From Niebla homalea (lineage: Eukaryota > Ascomycota > Lecanoromycetes > Lecanorales > Ramalinaceae): DNA of 64,000 bases. Made by a program: the position numbers and the translations under genes. The stretch's first letter is position 1; every line of letters begins with the position of its first letter. This document shows, piece by piece, positions 37,696 to 48,715 of this stretch. Where the stretch lies: assembly GCA_019925105.1 (NCBI GenBank), contig JAHGAU010000027.1:1-64000 (forward strand), read 5' to 3'. The notes under the pieces were generated by a model that worked only from the letters and a program-made list of their open reading frames with translations, did not search any database and was not told the origin of the DNA.

Positions 37696-39974
37696 GATTA
37701 ATTGATTAATTAATTTATATTACGGATCTATTTAAGTTAAGTCCGGCGTTCCTTAATAAGCGGTCATTAAGTCTTATTAATAACCGTAAAAACCTGATAG
37801 TTACAACGTTAAGATTAAAACCCTGTATTTATCTAACCTTTACTTTAGTCTTAAAGGATTAAAAATATTTAAGGCCGTTTAAAGAATAATAATTTATTTA
37901 TATACTTTTTTTAAAGAAAACCTATAATATTGTAACCGAGTTCTTTTAAGGGATAGTTTTAAACTTATTACTTTTCTATTTCTTTATATATCCGCTTTAT
38001 ATTAATATCTTAAGTAATATCCTTAAATACTTTTACCGGTATATATATTATTATTATTCTAATTATAATTACCTTTCTGTTTTATTATTATAGTTATTTC
38101 TTTTAAGGACTTTTAACGGATATCTATTATCGTATTTTTCCGGTTATAAAGTATAATATAATGATTATAACCGTTACTTATTTTTCCTCTTCCTTTTTAG
38201 CCGGTAATAAGCTTTCTTTATAAGGTCTTTAACGACTTTATTTATTTCCCTATTAAAGTTAAATTAAAGTAATAAAGTTATAAATTTTAGAAATTTTACG
38301 GCCGCCTGGATACCTCGTTTCGTAAAGAATATTTTACGGTAATTACTTATTCCGGCCTTTTAAATTAATTCTATTTTAAGTTCCGTAAATAATAAATATA
38401 AAATAATTATATAAATTACGTCTTATTTCCTTTATTTATATTCGTAATTAATATCCGTCTGCCTATTAACGTATATAGTAAAAAGGAAGTAAATTAGTTC
38501 GTTTTTATTTCTCCGGAGTTAAATTATTAATACGTTATTATCTTTATTTATAATCTTATAATAACGTAAATACTTTTAAATAATCTTTTTATTATTTAAG
38601 GTTAAATATTATTACCCTTAAAGGATTAATCCTTAATATTTACGTTAACTTTTAATTCATTATAATATAATTTATAGGGTAATTATTTTTATTATTATTT
38701 TTATAATCTTTTTATTTTTTACTTCCTTTACGTTAAGTATAAACTTATATAAATTTATATTAACTTTTTAGATATAAATTGAATTAATTTTCTTTTAGTT
38801 TACTTTAATTCTATTTCAGTAAAAAAGGTAGGTATTTTATTATTACCCCTTTTTATCCGGGATTTTTTAAGGTTTATTTGGATCCGTTTGTTCCCTATCA
38901 ATATAACCGGTTATATATCCGTTTTAAGTTTTATTTAAATAATTATTTAATTAAAAGATAATTCGATTAAAGCTATAAAAACTTCGGATTTTAATACCGG
39001 AATAAAAGTTATTTTATATTTATTATTAGATTTTTTTATATACCGGCTTTAAACCTTTTATAATTATTAAATAAGCTTTTTCTTATATCCGTACGTACTT
39101 TTAGGATTTTATTAAATAATTATTACGTATATTATAGCCGGTTTTTTCACTGTTTAATAAACGGTCTTAGCCTTTTATAAAGTAATACTTTACGTTAATA
39201 CTATAAAATACGTAAAGCTTTTTTCTTAAAAAACTATTTTCCTTTAAACTTTTTTTATATAGTCCTCTTAATTAAGCTTTCCGTTAATTTAAAGGTGAAA
39301 TACCTTAATATTAATTTCCGGTTTTATTATAATTTAACCTAGATTTACCGTAATTATTATATTATATAATATTAAGCTTTTAATTATAAAGATAAGTTTA
39401 TACTTATATAGTATAAATTAAGTTTTATATTTTTTTATTTATTATAAATAAATTTTATAAGCTTACTTTAACTTTAAATAATTTATATAAGTAAAATATT
39501 ATAGATTAATAAGTAAATATTATTAATAAAACCGTTGATTTAAACTTTTTATTTTAATTTAATTAATTTTTTAATTAACGGGGTATTAAAAAATAAGAAT
39601 AAAATAAAAGATATAAATAACCTTTATAGGATCCCGATTATAATAGGCTTTATCGGGATTATTTTTTATTATAAGTTCATTAATATTATTTAATTACTTA
39701 AAAAGCTTTTAATCTATTTTATAAGGAAAAGTAATATCCTTTTTTTCTATAGGTTAAATATTAATCTTTAATAATTTATTTTATTAAAAGCTCCCATAGT
39801 TTTTAATAAAAAAAAGCTTATTATATACTTCTCTTTATAGCCTTATATTATATATACGCCGTTAATTAGGCCTTTAAGGGCTATTTCTATTAACCGTCCT
39901 CTTCTCGTACCCATTTATTAATTAAGGAGGAGCCTATAATCTTCCGCGTAATCGCTAAGGATCTTTATTATTAC
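37696..39974 (-). mobile_element. 5'-truncated LINE, minus strand (copy E)
   Basis: This aligns with the 3' 2.3 kb of the minus-strand LINE at 48.7-54.5 kb (37.73 with 48.76 kb; GGCGTTCCTTAATAAGCGG near 37,745) and, inverted, with the end of the 18-24 kb copy. The 3' end, at the left, has the same short AATC/AATT-type tail. The reverse transcriptase FVDD-box trace lies near 39,530. The 5' end stops abruptly at 39,974, and a 13-bp exact duplication (TTACGTATTATCT) flanks both ends. It is inactivated by RIP. Confidence 0.85.
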
Positions 39975-39987
39975 TTACGTATTATCT

Positions 39988-40189
39988 ATAATACCTATTA
40001 TTATATTTTTTTAAATATAATTTAACACTATATAAGTAACCGTTTTTTTTCTTAGTATTTTTAATTATTTATATTTAAGTTAAAATTAATAAATTTTTTA
40101 CTTAATTTTAATAATTACTTAATATATTCATCGGTCAAATTATTAAATTTATTAATTATTAAACTTAAATATTATAGCGTACTTAATAT
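39988..40189. other. RIP-type spacer between two retroelements
   Basis: About 200 bases of AT-rich DNA between LINE E and the gag-only element. Nothing recognised. Confidence 0.5.
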
Positions 40190-40194
40190 AAAGG

Positions 40195-40367
40195 TATTAG
40201 GGTATTAATATAAGGTAGGTTAAGTAGTAAATAAATAATAGCTATGAAGGTAATTATAATATAGGTAGTATACGCATAATAGGTATATACGTTAAGCCCC
40301 CCCGGGAGCTAATCCTCATAAGGCAAGTAAACCGAGCCTGGGAGCAAGGCCACTTAAAACCATAATA
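40195..40367 (-). repeat. 3' LTR of the gag-only element
   Basis: It starts TATTAGGGTATTAATATAAGG and contains GTTAAGCCCCCCCGGGAGCT and GGGAGCAAGGCCACTT. It matches the right LTR apart from mainly C/T and G/A differences. The presumed original ends are TGTTA and TA-rich. Confidence 0.85.
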
Positions 40368-42139
40368 TGATCCCCCCCTTTATAACGGCGAGTTCCTATA
40401 AGCTATTACCGGTATCCACCTTAATAGTACCTAGCTCCGGGGCTAGGTCTATATAATATCCGGCGACGAAGATATCGTATTAACGGCGGCGGGGTAATAT
40501 AGGTAGATACTAAGTACCAAGCAAATTATATATTAAAAAAAAATTGAAAAAAAGTGGAGTTTACGACTAGTGCAAACGTGAAAAAATCGTAAAAAATTCG
40601 ACGGGAATTAAGTCAATTATCGTATTCTCCGATGAATAGCCGGGTTATATACTTTTTAGCCGAAAAAGGGCTTAATATAGGGTAAATGGCTTTTATTGTT
40701 ATTATTATAGGTTTTTTATTAAAGAATCGAATACTATTAAAGTAAACTTACTTATTAACGGGCTCTTTAAGTATTACTTTAAATTTAAATATTTAATACC
40801 CTTTTAACTTTATTATATAAGAGTAATATAAAGCTATTATAGGGTACTTTTTCGCTGTTTGGTTTATAATTAAACTTAAAATATTTAAGATATAGCTTAC
40901 GTTTTTTTACTTTAGCCTTAAAGTAATCTAAGTACTTATCCTTATATATAATATTACTAAATTTATTTTTATCGATCTCCTTAAGATTATTATTACTTAA
41001 TAACGTTTAAGTTAATTAAGATAATAATCGGATTATATAACTTTTAGCTTAATATACGTTAAGATTATATTAAAGTAAACGACCGATAAATTACCGATAT
41101 AATATAAAAATAAAGCCGTCCGTAATTTAATAACGGAGCTTTAAAGTAAGGAACTTACGTAAAGTTAAGATTTTATAAAAATCTGAGTAACCTAAGGGTA
41201 TAATTATAATAAAAAACCGAGTATAGAATTTATTAAAAGTTTCATTCTTTTTATTTAAAGGCTTATTTATACCGAAGTTTAATAAATATAGTTAAGTATT
41301 ATATACAGAGACTTTATTATATATATTAAATATATTATTTAAATCTTCAATTATTTAAACCGGTAAAATATATAGGTCGTTTAAGAGTAAATTGGCTTAA
41401 GCTTTAAGTAGATCGAATATATTATCTCTATAATAATCGCGGATATAGTTTATTTTATCGGACTTATAAGTAAAGAGTATAATACTTTAACGGAATTTTA
41501 AGTTAAAATATAATCTTTAACTATTTTATTATATTTTTTAATAGCGGAATAGCGGTATATCTAAATATTTCTTATTTATTCCTTATAATCCAGGTTACGG
41601 GGAGTACTATTGGGTATAAGGAATAAAAAGAATAAATAATTTTTTAATTTTTAAGATTAAGGCTTTAATACCGGTAATAACGTCTTTATCGTTTAAGTCG
41701 TAAATATCTTATATGCCCTCCTTCTTTATAATTTTAATAATAATAAGCTTCTTAAGTTTAATAATATAAATAATAAATTCAGCATTTTTAACTATAAGCT
41801 TATCTTTTTAAGCCGTAAGCTTTTTATTATTATTACGATAGATATCGCGAGATCCACGGAGTTAAGTGAATATATAAGTTAACTTTTTATTTAAGTTTTA
41901 CAGCTATATATTTATTATAGTAAGGTTCTGAATTTATTAATATAAATTCCTTAATAAAACTAGAACGACGATATCGTTCCCTTTTACGTTTAAGTCATAA
42001 TTTAAGTTATTTATAATATTAAAGGTTAAATAATTAATTATAGAAGTAAAATAGAAATTTTAAAATATAGGAAATTTATACGAATATTATATATAGATAT
42101 AAATATTAAGGTCGTCTTAATAAAAATGAGGTTTTTATT

Positions 42140-42205
42140 GTTTAATTAGGTTAATTAATTAATTAATTAGGTTAATTAGTTAATTAATTAATTAATTAAT
42201 CGATT
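42140..42205. repeat. (TTAA)n-type microsatellite inside the gag-only element
   Basis: A run of TTAATTAATTAATTAGG-like units, with a second TTAA run at about 42,540-42,565 just outside the element. Non-coding. Confidence 0.8.
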
Positions 42206-42346
42206 ACCCGGATCGATAAGGTTTTTTAATCCGTTATTAAGTAACTTACGTTTAATAGTAACCCGTTATCCCTCACAATGGGATTTTCAGCTATATCGAT
42301 TTTGACTGCTATAACGTCGTAATATAATTACGGATAGCTATTATTA

Positions 42347-42516
42347 TATTAGGGTATTAATATAAGGTAAGTTAAGTAATAAATGAATAATAACTATGAA
42401 GGTAGCTATAATATAGGTGGTATACGTATGGTAGGTATGTACGTTAAGCCCCCCGGGAGCTAGTCTATAAGGTAAATAGGCCGAGTTTGGGAGCAAGGCC
42501 ACTTGGAACTATATTA
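42347..42516 (-). repeat. 5' LTR of the gag-only element
   Basis: Direct copy of the left LTR (TATTAGGGTATTAATATAAGG; TTAAGCCCCCCGGGAGCTAG). It keeps CTTGGAACT where the left copy has CTTAAAACC, so the two LTRs were mutated unequally. AAAGG follows directly. Confidence 0.85.
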
Positions 42517-42521
42517 AAAGG

Positions 42522-44019
42522 GTAAGATATATATAATATGTTAATTAATTAATTAATTAATTTATATATATAAAAGCTTAATTATTTATTAATTTCGGCG
42601 TTCCGTAATATTAATAATTAAGTTAAGAGTTTTTTTAATATTTATATTTATTTTAAATTTATCATTTTAATTTTAAAAGGGAAAAGGAAATTATAATTAA
42701 TTAACTTAACCCTAATTTACCTTAAAGGTTAACCTAACCTTAAAAAAAACCTTTCTTTTACAATTATTTACCTTAATATTATAATTAAATCTTTAAATTA
42801 ATCCAATTAAAATTAATAAATATCTTAAATTCTTTTTTTATTATTTCCGTTAAAAATATATTATTATTTTTATTTTTATTAAGTTTTTATAATTATAAAA
42901 ACTTAATAATTTTATTAAGCTTAATCCAAAGGAAACGGCCCCGATTATTTAATTTTATTATTCTTAATGCTTAAACTTTATTTTAAATATTTTATTATAT
43001 TATTTTTCTTGGATTAATTTTTTTTAATTTTAATTTTAATTTTTTAATGTTAAATCCCCATAATCCCGTTTTACTGGCCCTATATGGTAACTAGGTTTAT
43101 ATAGGGCTATTTACGGATATTAATAAATCGTTAAATAATTATTATTATTTTATTTATATTAATAAATAACTTATTAAATAAAGTTTAAGGGCTTTTAATA
43201 AAATCGTTTTTTACCCTTTAAAATATTCGATTATTCTATAATTTATCTTCTATACGTAAAAATATTATTTTATTACGTTTACCTTTATATAATGAATATA
43301 ATTGTTTTTTTATTTAAATTTATAATAATAACCTATATATAATAAATATAAGTATTAAATAATATAAAACCCGTTTTATAATATAAGTTAATTCTATTAA
43401 CTTTTTAATAATTTATTATTTATAAAAAAGGCTTATACTTTATAAGTAATAATAATAATAAAGTTATATATATTAAAAGGTTCCGGGGCCTTATATAAGC
43501 TTATTTTAGCGTTAAGTATATAAAAAGGTAATAATATAAAAAGGTTATTATAAAAAGTATATAATAAAAAGTAAAAAATAAATAAATTAACCCGGGTAAT
43601 TATCGTAATCACACCCGGGAAATATTTATAATTTTTTAAGCTTTAAATTATTCGAAAATTTAATCTCCGGGGTATTACTAAGTAAAATATTAATAAATTA
43701 TTTATAATCCGTATTTATAATAATAAAAATAAAGGTAAAACCAGGTAACCGTAAGTTACTCCAGAAAAAGGTATTATTTATAATAAAGGCTTAATATTAA
43801 AGCTATATTAATTTTATTAAGTATTAAAACGGATAATTATTTAATTATTAAAGTAAAATTAATTAACTTAAATAGGTAATAACGCTTAAGGGTAAGCCGT
43901 TATTATTATATAAAGGGTATTAAGCTTTAAGGCTACCTTTACGGGGTATATATTAACGTTAATATTACTCCCCCTCCTATATATTTATCCTTAAGTATAT
44001 AGGCTATTAAAATTACGCT
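42522..44019. repeat. RIP-degraded DNA, no gene recognised
   Basis: AT-rich DNA with few CA/TG and no open frame. Scattered CG-containing blocks occur near 43.05, 43.58-43.68 and 43.74 kb. I see nothing that identifies a family. Confidence 0.5.
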
Positions 44020-44340
44020 TTTAAGGGGTTACCCCAAACTAAAGGCCCTACTTATAAGGCCCGACTTCGGTATTTAGTGAAAGCCCTATAAGGATTACTT
44101 ACCGGTAATAATAAAAGCCCCCGTAAAGGGTAACCACTTTGGACTTAAAGGCCCCCGTAAGGGCATATTCCGGGGTTAAGCCGGTCCCCCCGTAAGGGTA
44201 CTGCATTTAAAAGGCTTAAAGGGTCCCGTAAGGGCATATCCCGAGGTTAAGCCGGTCCCCCGTAAAATACCAGGTTCTAAGGTAAAGCCGGCCCCCGCAG
44301 GATACCGTAATTTAAGTTAAATTAACCCCCGTAAAGTATT
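44020..44340. repeat. GC-rich 71-bp repeat island with CCCGTAAGGG palindromes
   Basis: Two units with 71-bp spacing (CTTAAAGG at 44,144 and 44,215) share CCCGTAAGGGCATAT and GGTTAAGCCGGTCCCCC; further partial units occur before and after (GTAAAGCCGGCCCCCGC near 44,282). Each unit contains the palindrome CCCGTAAGGG. The island is surrounded by RIP-type DNA and is rich in CC/GG, contexts RIP rarely mutates. Not coding. Confidence 0.8.
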
Positions 44341-46321
44341 ATATTTAAATATAAATTAATTAAAGATTTACTTAAATTACTTATTAATATATATAATTAT
44401 AATATTATTATTTAATTTATTAAAAAAAAGGTTCTTTAAAATCGTTTTTACTTTTATTATATTTATTATTTATTTATTAAATAAATATAAATAATAATAA
44501 CCAATAATTAAAGTTATTAATAAAAAGAATCTTATTAAGTTTATTAAGTTTATTATATTTATTACGTTAATTAAATCTAGGATCTTTATAATAATAATGG
44601 TTATATATTTTTATTATAATAAAAGCTATTATAATTTTTTATTATTATTTTTAAATTATAACGTATTTAACATAAAAAATAAAATATATATAATATATAT
44701 AATTATTTTTTAATTTAAGTTTATAATTATAAACTATATATAATAAAAATAAATATTAAATAATACGGAACCCGTTTTATTATATTAATTAACTTTATTA
44801 AATCCTTAATAAATATATTTTTAATTAATTATAATTTTTTTCTTTATAATAATAATATAATTTATATAATTATAAGTTAAAGAATTTACTTTTATTATAA
44901 TATTAATTTTTCATTATTTAAATTTAAATATATTATTATATATTTAAAATATAAGGTTAAATAAGTTTTATTAATTTCTTAAAAAAATTTAATTAATAAG
45001 TTAAAATTATATATTTTAATTAAAAAATTAATATATATAATCTTTTTAATTAAATAAAAAAATTATTTTCTTAATTAATAAATTTATATTCTTTAAAAAA
45101 ATTTAATTTTAAAAATTATTTTAATTTAAGAAATTATAATTATTAATATTAACGATTATATAAATATTTTTATTTATAATTTATTTTTTAATTTAAAATA
45201 AAATTTACGTTTAATATAAGGTACCTATAGTTTATAATTTATATATATTATTATTATAATATTAAGGATTATTTTAACGTTTATAGATTTATAATTTTAT
45301 TTTTATATAAAATCCTTTTTAAAAACTTTATTTTTAAATAACTTTTTTATTATTTAATTAATACGTATTATCTTATAAAATTATTATAAAACGGTATATA
45401 TATATATAAATAGTATTATGATTTACGGTAAGTATAAGTATAAAGGGTAACTCTTAAGTGGTTTTAATACGTATATACCTTAAATCTATAATTATATATA
45501 TAATTATTTATTAATTATATACTTATTATTATAACGGTTCTTAATAAATAATAATAATAATTAAATCAGTTTTTTATATACTCTTATATATATAATAATA
45601 CTTATTTAAGCTTTTAATATATATTTAATATTTATTAATATATAAATTTTAAAAATTCTTACTTTAATAATAATTTATTATATAATTTAATATTTAGCTT
45701 TTTAATATTAAATTCTTTTATACTATAAAGATAGTAAATTTTTTTAAATAAAAAAGGAAAAAATAAAAGGTTATTAATAATAGCTTTTTATTCTTAAAGT
45801 TTAATATAAAAGATAAACTTATTTTTAATTATAATAATAATATCCTTATTTAAATACCTTTATAAATCGTTTAAGCTTAAATAGGCTTATTTTTAAGCTT
45901 TATTTATAAATAAGTTATTACTTTATTAATAATAATTAAAGGATTTATTAATATAAAATTCAATTAATTTATAAAAGTCTTTAACCGTTAATAACGTTAA
46001 TTAAGCGTTAAAAACCCTTATTTATTATTTATAGATTTATAAATAAGTATATTAAATTTATTAATATTTTTATTAAATCTTTAAGCTTTTAGAATTAATA
46101 ATATTTTTTCTATACTAAATTTATTAGTAAATTAAGTAATAATTATATTTAATATAGGTTAATAAATTAAAATGTTTAAGACTTATAATTACTTCTTTAT
46201 CGATATTTATACGTTTATAAATTATATCCGTTAAGTTATTAAGTTAAAAAACTATAAAATTATTTAATTAAATATTAATTTATAATTAAGTAATAATCAT
46301 AATAAAATAATTCTTAAACGG
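44341..46321. repeat. Very AT-rich DNA, no gene recognised
   Basis: This is among the most AT-rich stretches of the window, with long TTTAATTTAA-like text and no open frame. It probably represents old repeat DNA with complete CA/TG loss. Only the block at about 45,200-45,480 has a few more C and G. Confidence 0.5.
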
Positions 46322-48005
46322 GAGAATAATAATGAATAACGGGACCTTAAAGGTTCAAAACGATATACGTGTATATAGCTTAAGTAATAATAAGGTAAAA
46401 GCTTTAAATATAATAAGCGGAAACGGAATAATAATAGAAATAAAAAAAGTAGAAAAATAAACGGTTTTTATTAATAAAAATAATAATAATTTATAGGGAC
46501 GGCACGATAATTATATAATAAAGAATTCTTAAATTAAATAAAAAGTTTATAATTAATAAGATACGTATAAAAAAACGTATATAAAACGTAAAAATAACAT
46601 AATTATAAAAAATAAATAAAAAATGGAAGAAACGGGGATAATATATAATAATGGATAAAAAATAAGCAAAAACAAAAAAAACCTTATTAAGTATATATAA
46701 ATTAAGAAAGAATTAAGTAAAAATAAAAGAATATTAAATAATTAAAGATTAACTATAAAAAAAAATAACCATTAAATACGTAAAAGGAATATAATAATAG
46801 AAAAACGGTAAAAACGTTAAAGGGTTTCCTTATAATTAAATAAAAGGATATTATATTAAAAACCTGGCCGATATTATAAATTAAGTTATAAAAGGTAAAA
46901 AACTTTTATATAAAAATAAAAATAGGATTAAGGGAATTAAAGAAATTACGCGGAACTTAAAAAACGGTAATGAAAATACCGGTAAAAGGAGGTAAAAAGA
47001 ATTAAAAAGGTTATATATAAAATAAAAAAATGACGGGAGAAACTTTACGGATAAAAGTAAAAATAAATTAAATAATAAAAACTATAAAAATAACATTTAT
47101 ATCGGTAATAAAAAAGGTAAAAATTAAAAAAAAAAAGCGGCAATATTAAAAATGGTAAAAATAATAATTATATTATTATTGGATAAAAAAGAAAAGAATA
47201 TAATTATAAAATTAAATCTATTATAATTAATAAAAACGTTTAAAATAATAAAAAAGCCGTTAATAGAATAAATATTATAATACGTAAATTATAAAATAAG
47301 GATTTTTTTTAATATAATTTTATTAAAAATAAAAGAAAAGCTTAAAAAGTTAAAAAAATAAGTTAATAAAAAAAAATATAAAACGGTAAAAGTATTAAAA
47401 TAATTATTTATTATTATAATAAACGGAATATATTTAATAAAGTTTAAAAAAAAAAAAGGAAATTATTTTAAAACGGATAAAAAAGGAGAATATAATTTTT
47501 TATCCCGGGTTAAAAATCGTTAATTATAATTTTCCTTCCGTAATAAAGAAATTAAATACTTTTAATTGGATAAAAAAATACTTTATAATTATTTTAAGTA
47601 TAATATTAATAAGAATATATAATAATATTTTTAATAAAAAATTAATAAAAAATTAATTTTTTAAATTAATAAAACTATAAAATTAAGCGGCAGATATTTA
47701 TTAATATTTTAAATATTAAAAGTATAAATATATTATTATAAGGTACCTTAATAATATAAAATATACGATATACGTTAAAAAATATAATATATATAAATAC
47801 ATAGACTTATTAATAAAAAACTTAATAAAGAATACGTTAAAATACGTAAAATATAAGAATAATAATTATTTAACGTAAGACTTATAGTATATAATAAAAG
47901 CTAAAAAGACTTAACGTAAAAAAATTAAAATAATAATTAAAGTTTAACGTTATAATTTATATAAATTTAAATTAATAAAATAGAATTATTAATTAATTTT
48001 AAAAA
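46322..48005 (+). mobile_element. LINE 5' fragment, plus strand (copy C)
   Basis: This aligns colinearly with the first 1.7 kb of the LINE at 18.06 kb. The 5' end is AATAACGGGACC near 46,335, the TTAATAGAATAAAT-type block near 47,265 matches 19,000, and the knuckle region is near 47,700-47,900. It stops at about 48,005 where another copy of the same 5' end begins. It was therefore cut by insertion of copy B, and its 3' part should lie beyond the window. Confidence 0.75.
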
Positions 48006-48715
48006 AGGATAACGACGAATAAAAGGACCTTAAAGGTTTAAAACGATGCATATACGTATAGTTCTAGCGACAGTAAAAGAAATATATTAAGTACGATAAG
48101 TAGAAATAACGTAATAATTAAAAATAAAGTAATAAACGGGTAAGTAACTTATATTAATAAAAACGGCGATAATATATATAAATAATATAATAATAATAAG
48201 CCGGATAACGCTTAAAATAAATAAAAAAATTAAGATTAATAAAATACGCGTATTACAGCGTATGAAATATGTAATAATAATATAGAGATAATAAGTAAAT
48301 AAAAGGGTAAAAAAGCCGGTATAATATTAATAATGAGGGATATAAACGGCAGGAAAAAATAGGAAAACCGCAATAAAAATACTATTAAGGGTATATAAAA
48401 AGGAAATAAAATTAATAAGGAAAATAAGACCTTAAAAAATTAAAAATAAAAAATAAAGATAATACGTCGCTTAATAAGTAAGGATAAAAAAGCGGTAAAG
48501 AAAATAATAAAGGCCTTAAAAGGACTCCTTATAATAAAATAAAAGGATATTACGTTAAAAACCTAATTAATATTACGGATTAAGTTAAAAAATATAAGGG
48601 ACTTTTATATGAAAATAAAGGTAAAATTAAGGGAGACGGAATAACTATAAAATTTTTAAAAGGCGGTAATAAAAGTATTAATAAAAAATAAAAATAATAA
48701 CTTAAAGTTAAATAT
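48006..48715 (+). mobile_element. LINE copy B, first piece (5' end)
   Basis: This begins GGATAACGACGAATAAAAGG and aligns with 18.06-18.75 kb. It is interrupted at the 14-bp duplication TTAAAGTTAAATAT (48,702-48,715) by the minus-strand copy A, and resumes at 54,569. Confidence 0.8.

Larger units (their letters stand above)
40195..42516 (-). mobile_element. Gag-only LTR retroelement, 2.3 kb, minus strand
   Basis: Direct terminal repeats lie at 40,195-40,367 and 42,347-42,516 (about 170 bp), flanked by the 5-bp duplication AAAGG at 40,190-40,194 and 42,517-42,521. Next to the left repeat, the minus strand reads AAAGGGGGGGATCA, a polypurine tract, so the left repeat is the 3' LTR and the element runs right to left. 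The minus strand encodes a gag-like protein with few breaks: ETFNKFYTR near 41,255, PLGYSDFYKI near 41,190 and TLRKFLTLKLRY near 41,130, then a TAA for an expected CAA. An N-terminal stretch LRGSRDIYRNN lies near 41,850. There is no room for, and no trace of, protease, reverse transcriptase or integrase. It is therefore non-autonomous and would depend on a partner element. RIP is milder here than in the LINEs. Confidence 0.8.

Noticed and set aside
37467..37697. 76-codon open frame encoding Ile/Leu repeats, resembling a membrane protein
   Set aside because: It is the translation of the 12-bp AT array and has no independent coding signal.
40530..40620. Possible terminal repeat of a Tc1/mariner or Fot1 transposon
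   Set aside because: No matching inverted end was found and the surrounding minus strand reads as a gag protein between LTRs.
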